This document shows, one piece after another, positions 25,841-39,100 of a DNA stretch of 64,000 nt. Numbering within the stretch: the stretch's first letter is position 1; each line of letters starts with the position of its first letter. The translations under genes and the position numbers were made by a program. The stretch comes from Panagrolaimus kolymaensis (taxonomy: Eukaryota > Nematoda > Chromadorea > Rhabditida > Panagrolaimidae): assembly GCA_028622995.1 (NCBI GenBank), contig JAJQJQ010000017.1, positions 3,410,001-3,474,000 of the forward strand. The letters are read 5' to 3'. The notes under the pieces were generated by a model, which was not told the DNA's origin, did not search any database, and saw only the letters and a list, made by a program, of their open reading frames with translations.

Positions 25841-26903
25841 GAGAGAGTCTACCAGATTTTTTAAAGATTTTAGAAGAGGGCGGTCCATTGTTTTTTAAAC
25901 TCACTATTGTATAGTTACCAAACGATTATTTAGGCCATAAAAATATGCTAATTTTCAATCTTTTGTTAAGAAACTATACTAGATATGGAATTATGAGCTA
26001 TCGAAGTTTGAGGCATGTCTAACCTTTAAAAATTCGGCTAAATTCATCCATGAAGCATAATAATTTGGTTTTTATCCCATATTAGGTAATCGATTGCAGG
26101 CTTTCTAATGGTGTATACCATATATTTTGATGTTCTATGAAAATGGCAAGAAATAAGCATAATTATTTTTAAAAATGATGCCACTTTTGATCCAGAGCAC
26201 CCACAGACCCTGAGAAAAATACCATATAATCCCCAAAATCTCCTCTATCGATTGGTAAAGAAATTTTTTAATTACAATTGTCCATTTTTGATTACCATAG
26301 CAAAACGTGAGCGTGACCACATTTTTAACGGGGAAAATGGTTTTTCAATTTTTTCTTTCCTTGAAAACAATTCGAACATAACGCCAAAATAACGAAGAGA
26401 GAAACTGAAAAACACCATTTCCCCACAAAAAATGGTGGTCACGCTCACGTTTTGCTATGGTAATCAAAAATGGACAATTGTAATTAAAAAATTTCTTTAC
26501 CAATCGATAGAGGAGATTTTGGGGATTATATGGTATTTTTCTCAGGGTCTGTGGGTGCTCTGGATCAAAAGTGGCATCATTTTTAAAAATAATTATGCTT
26601 ATTTCTTGCCATTTTCATAGAACATCAAAATATATGATATACACCATTAGAAAGCCTGCAATCGATTACCTAATATGGGATAAAAACCAAATTATTTTGC
26701 TTCATGGATGAATTTAGCCGAATTTTTAAAGGTTAGACATGCCTCAAACTTCGATAGCTCATAATTCCATATCTAGTATAGTTTCTTAACAAAAGATTGA
26801 AAATTAGCATATTTTTATGGCCTAAATAATCGTTTGGTAACTATACAATAGTGAGTTTAAAAAACAATGGACCGCCCTCTTCTAAAATCTGGTAGACCCT
26901 CTC
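25841..26903. mobile_element. 1063-bp palindromic foldback element, copy 1
   Basis: The element is a near-perfect inverted repeat with arms of roughly 470 bp and a loop of about 110 bp near 26325-26430. Ends carry GAGAG..TCTACCAG inverted, flanked on both sides by TTAA (25837-25840 and 26904-26907). TTAA duplications are typical of piggyBac-like elements, though TTAA could also be part of the terminal repeat. Both arms encode the same 61-residue frame in mirror image, which is a by-product of the palindrome. No transposase is present. Its relative is at 38340. Confidence 0.88.
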
Positions 26904-26907
26904 TTAA

Positions 26908-28129
26908 AGTTAGTATTCTTTTATTTTCTTTGAATTTTCCAAAAAGAAATCATTTTTACGGATGTATTTTTATGTTCACAGAACAAAAAAACTGTCCAGC
27001 AATTAAACTTTCAACTTTCAGTAGAAAAAAAAGGAAGGATAATAAAGAGTGAGAAAAACTATCAAAAATTATCGCAGAAAAAATAAAAAAAAAGTTTACG
27101 CATTTGGTCTTCGTCTAAAAAGCTGTGTTATGTTTTCATTTTAATGATAATTCCCTTTAAAATAGCAACAACAAAAAAAACTAACGATATAAATATTTTT
27201 GTCCTTGTTTCTCCCTCAATAAACACAAAGTTTTGATTGTGGTTTATGTCTTTTCACACTCACATTCAAAAATCGTCGCCGCTGCCGTTGTCAATAAGCT
27301 TTCAACTTTGATAAGACAAAACAAAATTAAGGGAAGTTGAAAAGTTTTGTCGTAAAAAAGAAATGAATCCAATAATAATTTTTTACTTTCAATCTAACTG
27401 AATAACAGAGATTTTTTTAACACCTTCGACAAGAGTCCAATTTTATATTTTAGGGAAATTTATTTAAATGCTTGCGTTCCTTTTATTATATGATTACGAA
27501 TTCGGAAAAAAATGGTGAGCTTTTTTAGAGAAGTAAAAAGGTAGAACTTGAACAGACAATTTTTTTTAGTCAAGACAGAGACTTTTGGTTTCACTGAACC
27601 CTGAGGAGAAGTACTAATAACTTTTTTAGTTGTTAATAAAATTTTTATTCTCAATTTAGTTGTTCATTGCTTCATTAAAAAAGCTGACAAAAAAAACTTC
27701 TTATACCTTATTATAAAATTAAGTAAAGTTTTTCTGTGACTTTCTTTCTTATATTTTTAGAACAAAACATTAAAATAAATTGATAAGTAAAAAACTTTAT
27801 TACTTCGATTTTTGTAAAACAAATGTTGCAGATATCTTTGAGAGAGGAGGTGATCAAGATATTTGATATATGATGCATATTTTTTTAGACGATGGGATTT
27901 ATAATTTACTTACGCACTTTAAATTTATTGACAAATGTGATTTAATAAAGACCTAAATAACACTTGGAAACTTTTTATAATATTAATTCATTTTGCAAAC
28001 ATCAAAAAAAACTTTGTAAGTATGTTTTTATGCTCATCATTTTTTTAAAGTTGTAAACATGAATACATAAATTAGAGGGAAAAAAAGATAATACATGAGG
28101 AAACAATGAAAACATATTATAAATGAAAA
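26908..28129. other. Intergenic, no gene seen
   Basis: AT-rich sequence between the palindromic element and the 3' end of the unknown minus-strand gene. Short frames here lack splice or composition support. Confidence 0.5.
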
Positions 28130-29027
<898 letters not shown>

Positions 29028-30210
29028 GATGATTAGAAATTCTTCGAATTTTAAAAAGCGTTGAAAGCAAAATATTTGTTATAAAAAACCGCGCGGTATG
29101 AAAATTATATCGCTTGGCATTAATAAAACTCTTCACCAAGTTCCGCGAAATCCAAACTCCAATTAAGCAAACTTTGATAAAAATAATACACAGTATTTGG
29201 TGACTCCCTCTTTTTTTGTTGCTCTAATTATTTTAGTGCTCATGTTTTTTCTCATTTTATTTATTTCGACATAAAACTTATCAAACATATCTATCTCATT
29301 CAGCATTTGTAAGCTTTCACATTTTTTTTCCACTTTCATTCACATTCACTTCCTAACTTTACATTCAAATCTCGCTTCCAATCACTTTCAATGATAACTT
29401 CTTCCACTTTCCCAAAACTTTTACTACCATTTCTTAAAATTTTGATTAAAAAATTAGCTTCCAATCTTCTTCTTTTTTTAAAAAGATTTTTACAAAAAAT
29501 ATTTAAAAAAAACGGTGGAAATAATATAGCTAAAAATCGAAAATTTATAATGGAAGCGGAGTGAACAAGTGTTAAAAATTGGCTCGAAATGGATATATGT
29601 ATAATAAATATTATACTTCTTTTAAATCATTTCCACTCGCTTTCATCCAAATTTGAATCATTGGCTGATAAAATAGTAATGCTATTTTGTAATACCATGA
29701 ATTATGGAGGACTTTCTTTTATTTATTTTTTTCATATTCTATGTGAATTTTGAATTAACCGCAGTAATTTATTTTTTTAATAATTTGTTTATGTTTTATT
29801 AATAATATTCACATGGCAGCGTTAAAATTAAATTATTTAAGCTCCTTTTTGCGCCTTTTTATATTTATGAATGAGATTTAATAAACATATTTTTTTCAAA
29901 GACATTTATTATCGAATAATAGCTTAATAATTTATGAACGTAGTTTTAACTTTTATTAATCCTTCCATTTAACATGCGCTTATTGCTTTAGAATATTTTT
30001 TTGAAAGTCTTGTTTTTAGTCTAAAAAAATTGTCGTAACACTTATTTTTTTCACTTTAGAAATTCTGTTTTTTTAAACTTTTTACTTATATTTTAAACAT
30101 TTAATTTTTTAAATCCTGAACCCTTTGCTTTTTTGAAATCTAAAAAGTAGTTACTTTCCAGATACTATCTATCTTTTATTATAAAAATTATTTAAAAAAT
30201 AAAAAAAGAT
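29028..30210. other. Intergenic, no gene seen
   Basis: Upstream region of the unknown minus-strand gene. It is AT-rich, with several TTCCACTTTC/TTTCATTCAC-like C/T-rich stretches at 29320-29420 that may be promoter sequence. No exon is supported. Confidence 0.45.
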
Positions 30211-30283
30211 TGCCACGACCCGGGATCGAACCGGGGACATTTAGATCTTCAGTCTAACGCTCTCCCAACTGAGCTATCATGGC
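30211..30283 (-). tRNA. tRNA-Phe (GAA)
   Basis: Read on the minus strand, the acceptor stem GCCATGA pairs with TCGTGGC (one T-G pair), the D arm is AGCTCAGTTGGGAGAGC, and the anticodon loop is CTGAAGA with anticodon GAA. The T arm is CCCCGGTTCGATCCCGGG and the discriminator base is A. There is no intron and no encoded CCA. The internal B box GGTTCGATCC is a perfect Pol III signal. A run of A on the plus strand just before 30211 gives the T-run terminator. Confidence 0.97.
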
Positions 30284-33200
30284 ATACCAAATAGGCCAAC
30301 AGAAAGACTTCTCGTTCTATAACTAGTCGCTTGCTCGCTTTGTGTCGTCAGAAAAAGGGACAAGAAAAGAGTTTTTCGCTCATGTAAATAAAAAAGGCAA
30401 ATGATTACCCTTGTTGAAAACATGTATGCAAAGCAAAGTATGGAGAGAGAAAGAGCCCTTTTTCTTAATCTTTTGCGACAGTTATTGCGCAAAAACCGTT
30501 TTGGATAAAACGCATAAATTTTTGGGAATAATAATTAAGTGAACAACATTCGCTAAAGAAAAATCCTTGTATTTTTGTTTTTCATATTTTCCAAAATAAA
30601 ATTATCTTTGTTGATATTTTTAAATTCAAAAAAACACGATTGAAAGTTTCGAAAAACTTTAGAATAAAATGGATGTTTTTTTTATTGTAAAAAAATTTAA
30701 TGTTCTTTGCACCCTTCTTTTTATTATTGCATTATCGAAGAAGCAAACATTTCTTTTATATTTTGTTTCCTATTTTTGACCCTTCTTGAATGTTCGCCAA
30801 CCATCAAAGGAGTCGGGAGCAATCATATAATGAAAAATATAACAGATTGTTTTCGAATGTGTTTTTTTTTAAAGTTTGTTGTTTCTGACTTGTTTTTAAA
30901 AGTTTAGTGTCTCATAAATTTTGTATGAAGTTTGCCATCATCGATGAATGAACCTTATTTTCTATTTTTTCAATTTCTATCTAAATTTTTAATTTCTTGA
31001 TAAAATTACTCTGCTTAATTTTTTATTAACGTTTGGTTTAATTATTTTAACTTTAATCTTTCCACTCAAAGCAAAAGTCCTCGCATAAATTTTTTGCAAA
31101 AGTGAACTTTGTTTGTAAGAGCATTTACATAAAATTAAATTCCATCCTATCAAGTGTGTAACTTTCAAACATCAATGAATGCAAAAAAATGGAACCTAAC
31201 ATTTTTCGTTTGAACTTATAACTAATAATTTCCAAAGAATAATCATTGCTTCTCATTTTCGCCAACCATGATTGAGAAGGGTTAATTAAATTATATTAAA
31301 AATTATTTCCGGTTTTTATTTTGGGACATGTCTAATAATTTTTAATTTAACGCATGCGTCTGTTTGAATAATGAAAAGCAATAAGTTGGTTAGCGTTCTT
31401 TCGCATTTCCTTCATTCCTTTTTTAAAATTATTATATCTCTTTTTTTAGTTAAATTAAAAATATAAAAGCGGATGTTACTAGTTTATAGGGTTTCTTCAA
31501 CCATTCTAATAAAATTCTATGTTTTTAAAAAGGAGGCGTTGATGATCTCTTTTTTTCTTTCTTTTAAAGGTTAGATTTAAAAGAACTTTTGTGGGCGACG
31601 TATGAATTATTACTATTTATATTTTTTATTAAAGAAAGCAATAAATAACATAAAATAAATAGATTTTATTGCAAAAAACAAAAAAGAAATTTGGAAGTCA
31701 TTCATGGCTTCCGGATTTTTTTGCCTGAAAGAGATTAAAAGTTTTTTACTTTTCTATTTTTTTAAAACAATTTTTTGCATATAAAACCACTTTTTTAATT
31801 CTTTTTGTGAATCCTATATTTTTTTAATTATGCCAGAGATAGTATTATTATTAAAAAAAATTTTAATTCATCCTCCTTCTTTTTCAAAGTCAAGATTTAG
31901 AACAAAAATAAAGAATGGGATAAGTAGAGAGACTTTGATTTGATTTGAATTTATTTAGTTTGTCTCCAACGGGGAAAAGATTGACCGCAGACGTTACCGT
32001 TCGTTCCTAAACATTTTCTTTTCTTTCTTTTTTTTCTTCAAAGCCCCAAGAATGAACTTATCCTTCTTCCTTGACCGTCGCAATTTTGCATATCGGATAA
32101 ATTATATTTTTTTCCTTTGGCGTCAATGTCACTGTCTTTAACGCTCATGTTGCAACAAAAACTTGTCAGTTTTCTTCTTAGGTCATTCGAAAACACTGAC
32201 AATGTTATATTTATTTTCCGTGAATGGTCAAAACTGTTCGCGTTGTTCTTTCTTTTTTTAAAGATGATATATACAAAACGGACAAACCATTACCCTTTTT
32301 TTGTTTTATCCAATATTGAATTGCGCGACTTTGTTGATTCATGTTTCTTTTCTATGTCGGCGTTCTTCAGCGGCGGCAAATAACAAGAAAAATAAGGAGA
32401 AAAATAACCAATGGCGATAAAAGAAGAAAAGAAAAAAATCACGCATTCAAAGGGTCAGTCAGCATCATCAAGTGACGACAGCAAAAACGACAACGACGAC
32501 GTCAAATGGTTTGCTGCCAGTTGAAGAAAAATAAAAATTAAATATGACAAAACTGTCTTATTTTCAATGTTTTTGATTATCCCCAATTTCTTTCCTACTT
32601 TTTCTTTTCTCATTTGGTTGACTTAGATTCAATTCGAATCATTGCATTTCTTTTTTCAATTTTGTGGTAAATAACTTTGTGTCCTTGATTATTTTAAAAA
32701 TGCGTAAACAAAAAAAAATTAAAATATTTTTATCGTCAAAAATTTGTCGTATTTTATTGCAAAAAAAAGATATATCCTTAATTAAATTTTTAAAAAACTG
32801 AAATAATATACTATTTTTTCTTTTTTGAAATAAGAAATAGGGATAATAGGAAACCCGCTTTTGCCTAATTTTTTTTTGTTAAATTGCTTATAACAAAATT
32901 GCATCAAAGCTTTTTGATTGGATATTTTAAACTTTTTTCATGTTTTTTGAATTAAATTGAATCATCATTAATGATTTAATTATATATATCAATGACTAGT
33001 TTTTACTTAGAAGGAGTTTTTTTCTTCGTAATTCCTTAAGTATTTGATTATTTTGATCGTTTTTGGTTTTTATTATTCGTACCGGAAATTTGATGAGCAT
33101 GGCGTTTTCCAATTGATACTCCCAAATATTTTGTTTAAAATTCCCCCATCGAATCCAACATTTTTAACTTCTTTTTTTCTTGGAAATAAAAATATGTTTA

Positions 33201-36156
33201 TTTATTTTTAAAATCAATTTTCGAACTCTAAAATCTTTGTGAATCTTCCTTCCTCTTCGTTTTGAATGTTACTACCTGTTACAAGTACTCAAGTCCAACC
33301 CCCGCTTTTTCCCCTATGCGTCGGTTGCTTATATTTCAACAAATTATTCGGTGTACTAATCAAATGATTTTATTAATGAAGACCCTGGAGAATTTATGCA
33401 CTTTTTTAAACTATATTTTTTTATTCATTTATACATATAAGTACAGTAATTGGCAGGTGGATGTATTTTTAAGTTTAAAGACTATGTATTTTTGCAAAAA
33501 AGGCGTTGTTTAACATTCACACATATGTGAATTCCCAAATGGAGGTAACACTTGCAAAAATGATCATATAAAATGTCGATGGTTTCCCGTTTTCTTTTCA
33601 TTCTTTTCTTCCATTTTTTCTGAGTTTTTCGGCAAGTTTGTTGCTCTTTTAAAAGTCAACCAACAGACTCACCTTTTTTTTTGCTGAATCATTGATAGGC
33701 TGCTTCTCGCTTTTTTCGAATTTCATGAATCAATATTTTTTATAAAAAAATTTTTGAGGAGAAAACATCAGACCTTCGCTTTTTTTTTCTTCAAATCGTT
33801 GCATTTGTTTTTTTGGCAAACATAAAAGAAATAGTCGTTTTCAAGATTACTTAAATTTCACGTTATTTTCTTTCCTTTTTATTTTTTTAAACAGTCACCT
33901 TCCTTTAATTAAAATTTTTTGTATTTGATTCTTTATATCCACTTCCTTTGACATCTTTAATCTTTGGTGAAGAAAAATGGATAAAAGCTTGCAAGCAGAG
34001 ACTAACAACGATGACACTTACTCATCTTCGCAATTTTTTTACTTAAATTAAACTTGTTTTTTGCTTTTGAAAAAAAACAAGCTTTTTGGTTTATTAACAT
34101 TTTAGGTTAAAAAAATGGGATTTAAAAAAACTAAACTGTCTTTAAACTTTTTTTAAAATAAAAAAGCTATTTGAAAAGACGATTGCGTGTTAGTTGTTTT
34201 GAATTGGAGCATATATAAACTCAAGCAATTTGACATGAATTAAAATTTAAAATGTCAAAATTGCTAATTTTCGCGTGTACTTTTTTGATTTATAAAACGA
34301 GGAGGCGTGTAACTCTATAGATTTATTTTTAACTACATTTTGTTTTATTGTAATCAACTTTTAAAAAACCACTGCTACTTTTCTTACCTTCATAACTATT
34401 CTGTAATTAATAAAAAAAAAAATCGTTAATTGTATGAAATTGGTGTTTTAGTGTTGCAATTTTATCTTCTTCTTTTTTTGAAATTCGTTATTATTTTAAA
34501 CGATTAAAGAACTCCAACGAATATGAGAGTATTTTCATGTCATCAAAAGCATTTAAAAGGCCTCAGCTTTTTATATCTTAAAATAAAATGCTTTTGTCTT
34601 AAATTTAATTCATAAAAAGCGGATTATTTTATGGTGTAATAAGAGTTACAGTAGCGGCCACTTTAATCCTTTATAAAAAATACTTTTAACTGTTTTTATT
34701 TTAAATTAAAATTGGATTTTTAAAACATAAATTAGAGAAATTTGTCTATGAACGCTCAAGTTTCTTTTTTTATAATATTTTTGAAACAGAAATGATAGAT
34801 AAAAAAATTAGTGTCGAGATGAAAATCGAGAAAAAATTTGAAAGTAAGAGCTTTGCAAAAAAGTCCAACAAAAAATGAGAAAATTTCCGTTGAAACCGCG
34901 CATTCCAATCCCCAAAAAAGGGCAACGAAGAAATGGAATGAAACTTTTCTTTTCTCTCTTCATTATGTCGCTAAAATTATATCAATCACATATGAATGAA
35001 AAATAATCTAAAATTAATTGCCGAAGGCAGTAAAATAAATATCATATGAAGGAGTCGATTGATGGCGATCGTGTAATGTAAATTCTTCGTTTCATTCATT
35101 CAAAGAATATTATTTGATATATTTATTAAAGGTGGCTTCCTTTCTTTATGTTTTCTAATATTTTATTAATTTTGGTTTTTTGCTTCTCTTTTCCTTCTTC
35201 CAATGGTAATTAAAGGAAAGCAATCATCCCGGGCGGCAGCTTTTCCGTTTTTTCCATGAAGAGTAAAAGTTCCTTGTCATTATTATTATTTACATTCATC
35301 TACATATATATGCCTTTTTTCATGTCTTCATGTAGCTCATTTTTAAAAGATTTTTTTGTTTAATTGTTTTTTAAAGAAAAAGCAAGCCGTATATTTTGTC
35401 TTGGTCTTTAGACTATTTCCAAAGATACCGCCTTCTTTTTTATGTCTCAAGCTTTATATTTTCGACCATGTCTGGGTGGAAAATACATGTAGTTTTAAAA
35501 AGATCAAAAGAGCAGGTGAATATTGAAGAATATCTTTAACTTACGGTAAATGTTCCAAGTTTAAGTACTATTTTTGAGTACATTGTTTATTTTTTTGAAT
35601 AACTTTTGAACTTTGAGAGAAGTATAAATTTAACTCTAAATACAGTATTAGTCTGGTAGTTTTCAAGTTGCTTTAAAGGTGTATTTTTGCTTGCAATTTC
35701 GTATTTGCGTTATTTAATATTTGCTATTCATGCAAATTTTATTAATATCACAAATCCAACAATTTTCACTTTATTTTTAATTTTTTGCAATCAAAATATC
35801 CAAAAAATGTTGCCACTTTTTTTTGACGTGGTCATTTCTTCCTTCCGGCTTTTATCACATAAATTTAAAAAATACGTGATTGAGAATTTATTTTATATTT
35901 TATCTTTTTATTTTTTTTTAAACAAAACATTTCAATGCTTTTTTTAAACAAAATTTTGCTAAACTTTGTTGCTTGTGCTTTTTTTGCGTGATTGACTTTT
36001 TTGTTTGTGATTTTTTTTCATTCGATTTTTCTTTTTTTCAGCAGACTATGATTGATTGTGAATCATTTCTTTAAAGACTTTCTTAAACCAAGTTTATTTT
36101 TTAAATCTTATTTTTGGTGTGAATTTACGCATTTTTTTTTCTGAATTTTTTGAACA
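30284..36156. other. Gene-poor 5.9 kb upstream of the RhoGAP gene
   Basis: No complete gene is supported. A 37-codon frame at 32411-32524 has a composition more like protein than its surroundings and is given as a finding. The motif GGAGGCGT recurs near 31532 and 34301, and ATCCCGGGCGG near 35227. The rest is AT-rich with homopolymers. Confidence 0.45.
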
Positions 36157-39100
36157 ATGCCACGAAGACGATCTTTATCCGCGACTCGAACTGTCACTTC
36201 TACAGTAAATTTTGTTGGTAGAATAGGTGCTAGCTTGAGAATATCGAGTAAAAATGCCATTAAAGTAAGTCAAAATTTCTTTTTGTAATAACTAATTTAA
36301 ATTTAGTTTAAAATCCTAACCCTATGAACCTTAAATTATGAATCTGACGGAATGCATAACTTTCCAAAATATAATATAAAATATATTTAAAGAAAAAGAC
36401 ATTTTGAATTCTCTTTTAACCACCAAAGTAGAACACCTTTTTTGAAACACACAAAAAATTGCGTGTTAGTTTTTTTTTGAAGCTTGTAAGCAACAGAAAA
36501 AATGGAGGCGAAAATGAAAAAATAATTTATGGCCCAAAAAATGTAGTGTTAATAAAAAGCTTGGATAAAAAAAATATGAGTGGGAGAAATGAAATTGAGA
36601 AACATATATTTTATGAATTAAAAAATATAGAAAGAAAAGAAGGCTCTCGCGTTGTTGTTAATTAAGTCATTTACTCTATTTTTCTTTATTTTAGTCGTCG
36701 CCTTCCACTTTTTTGCTTTTGTGAATAAAACATTCCATAACTGTTTTTGACACATTCATTTGGAAACAAAGTAAAAAAAATATACGGAATAAAAAGAAAG
36801 TGATAGGCGTAAACCATTCTTGTTTTTTATTTCATAAATAAAAAAAACGTAGTCAAATTGAAAGTTACTTTTTTATTAAAAAAATTAATCGATTCTTATC
36901 ACTTTTTTTATTCTATGTTTTCATTTTTTTTAGCGATTTGATTCAACTGAAAGTTCTATCGAAACGACTCCATCGGCTAAACCAACATCATCTTGGCGCG
37001 CAAAACTTGATCGATCGAAATCAGCTGTGTGTCATCGGTCTCTTCCATCAAATTCATTTGATTCGGATACAATTTTACTCGCAGCTGGAACAGCGATTGA
37101 AGCTGGAATTGGTGAAGATAATAATTGCACGGCGGGGGAATTAGTCGAATATCAACCTAATTCACACGCGCTTATTTCATCCCAACGAAGTTTTTATTCA
37201 ACTTCTGCAATTAAAAGTGCTCCAACGAGTTGCCCCTCAACTCCACAAATGATTCGTCGACGATATATGAAGGAAGGGGCTACACAGCTTACATCCTTAA
37301 GTACTTTAATTACCCATCATCGATATTTATTTCTTTTTAATGATTTGTTATTAATTTCAAAACAAAAGTAAGTTTTTAAAAAAAAGTATGGCATGGTTGT
37401 TACTGTCTGAATTTTATTATCTGGAAATTCCACTTTTTTTTTGCGATGGATTTGTACATACTTATTTACTTCATCAAATTCCACTTATTTACTAACCACT
37501 TTAACTTATTTTATATTTTTTTATTTTGCAGAGGTGCAAATTCTTACAAGTTGAAACAAAAGATAAGCTTGGATCGTCTATGGATTTCCTCAAACAACTG
37601 TACGCATTCATTCCTCATTGGATGGCCCCTCAATAATTATGTTGCGCATTTTAAGTAAGTTATTTTTCTATCTCTCGTTCAAAGATTAATTGATCGCGCG
37701 TCGATAAAGAAAAATTCAAATCAAAAATCTCCTTCTTCCTCTTCGGTGTCTTTGTTGCTTTTTCAATGCAAAAATAAAGCTTTAAAAAATAATGGAAAGT
37801 CAAACAAAAAAAAAGAGAGCGGTAGCAACCCAGTGAATTAGTCATATTCTTCCACTTGATTCTTCTCTATTCAAGAGTGATTTTTCATCGTCGTCGTCCT
37901 CGTGTTGTCAAAACTCATCAAAAATATCCTCATTCTTTTTTGAAAAAAAGATAAAAATCTAACAAATAAAGATCATCAGATTTTAAAAATTTCAAGGACT
38001 TTTTAAATTTCCTCCATTGCGCTTTTCAAAATCAATACATACATATAATTTATTGTTTCGGGATAAAAAAACGTGTTTTTTAATTGTTTTTATTTTAAGC
38101 TAATATATTTGGGAAATTCCTTTAAGAAGTTGGTTTACTTAATATTTTTTGACTGAAATTCATCATGTAAAGGGCCGCCGGAAAATAAAGTTTCTCCAAG
38201 TTCTTGCTAAATATCAAAATAAAAAAAAAAGATAAAATGTTATTTTGGATTTAAAATTGAAATTAAAACTCTTAAGTTTCTTAACTTTTAAAGTACATTA
38301 AAAACCCTTCAGTATTGTGAGAAAAACACCACTGTTTAAGAGAGACTCTACGAGTAAATTTAAAGATTTTCGAAGTCGGCGGAACAAAATTTTTTTTATT
38401 TTTTATTTTTCTTTACCAATCGGTTCTAAATAATATTTAAAAATTATTGGCGTCAAGCTTTTTCTCAAAAACTAAGCTGGATATGCTAATTTTTTATATT
38501 GAAGTTGAAAGCATTCATTAACTTCAAAAATTCAGCTAAATTCACCCATGAAGTTTAAAAATTATGTGTTTTCATGATATTATGTAATAGATTGCGGGCT
38601 AATTTATGGTGTATACCATATATTTTAATGTTCTGTAAAAATCAGGAGAAATTTGCATATTTAAACTTCAAAAGGCTGTAACTTTTGATCCAGAACATAT
38701 CCGGGACCTAAGAAAAATACCATATATTCCCCAGGATCTCTACTTCATTATCTAAAAGAAAATTAATTTTTACAAGGAGTCGGTTTTGAGAACCATAATT
38801 AAACGTGCCAGTGATCACATTTTTAACGGGGAAAATGGTTTTTCAATTTTTTCTTTCATTGAAAACAATTCGAACATAATGCCAAAATAACAAAGAGAGA
38901 AAGGGAAAAACACCATTTTCTCCGTTAAAAATGTGGTTTTGAACACATTTAATTATGGTTCTCAAAACCGACCCCTTGTAAAAATAAAATTTCTTTTAGA
39001 TAATGAAGTAGAGATCCTGGGGAATATATGGTTTTTTTCTTAGGTCCCGGATATGTTCTGGATCAAAAGTGACAGCCTTTTGAAGTTTAAATATGCAAAT

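Noticed and set aside
26135..26620. Two identical 61-residue frames in opposite orientation
   Set aside because: They are mirror images made by the palindromic element. There are no start context, splice signals or known motifs, and the related copy at 38.3 kb does not keep the frame.
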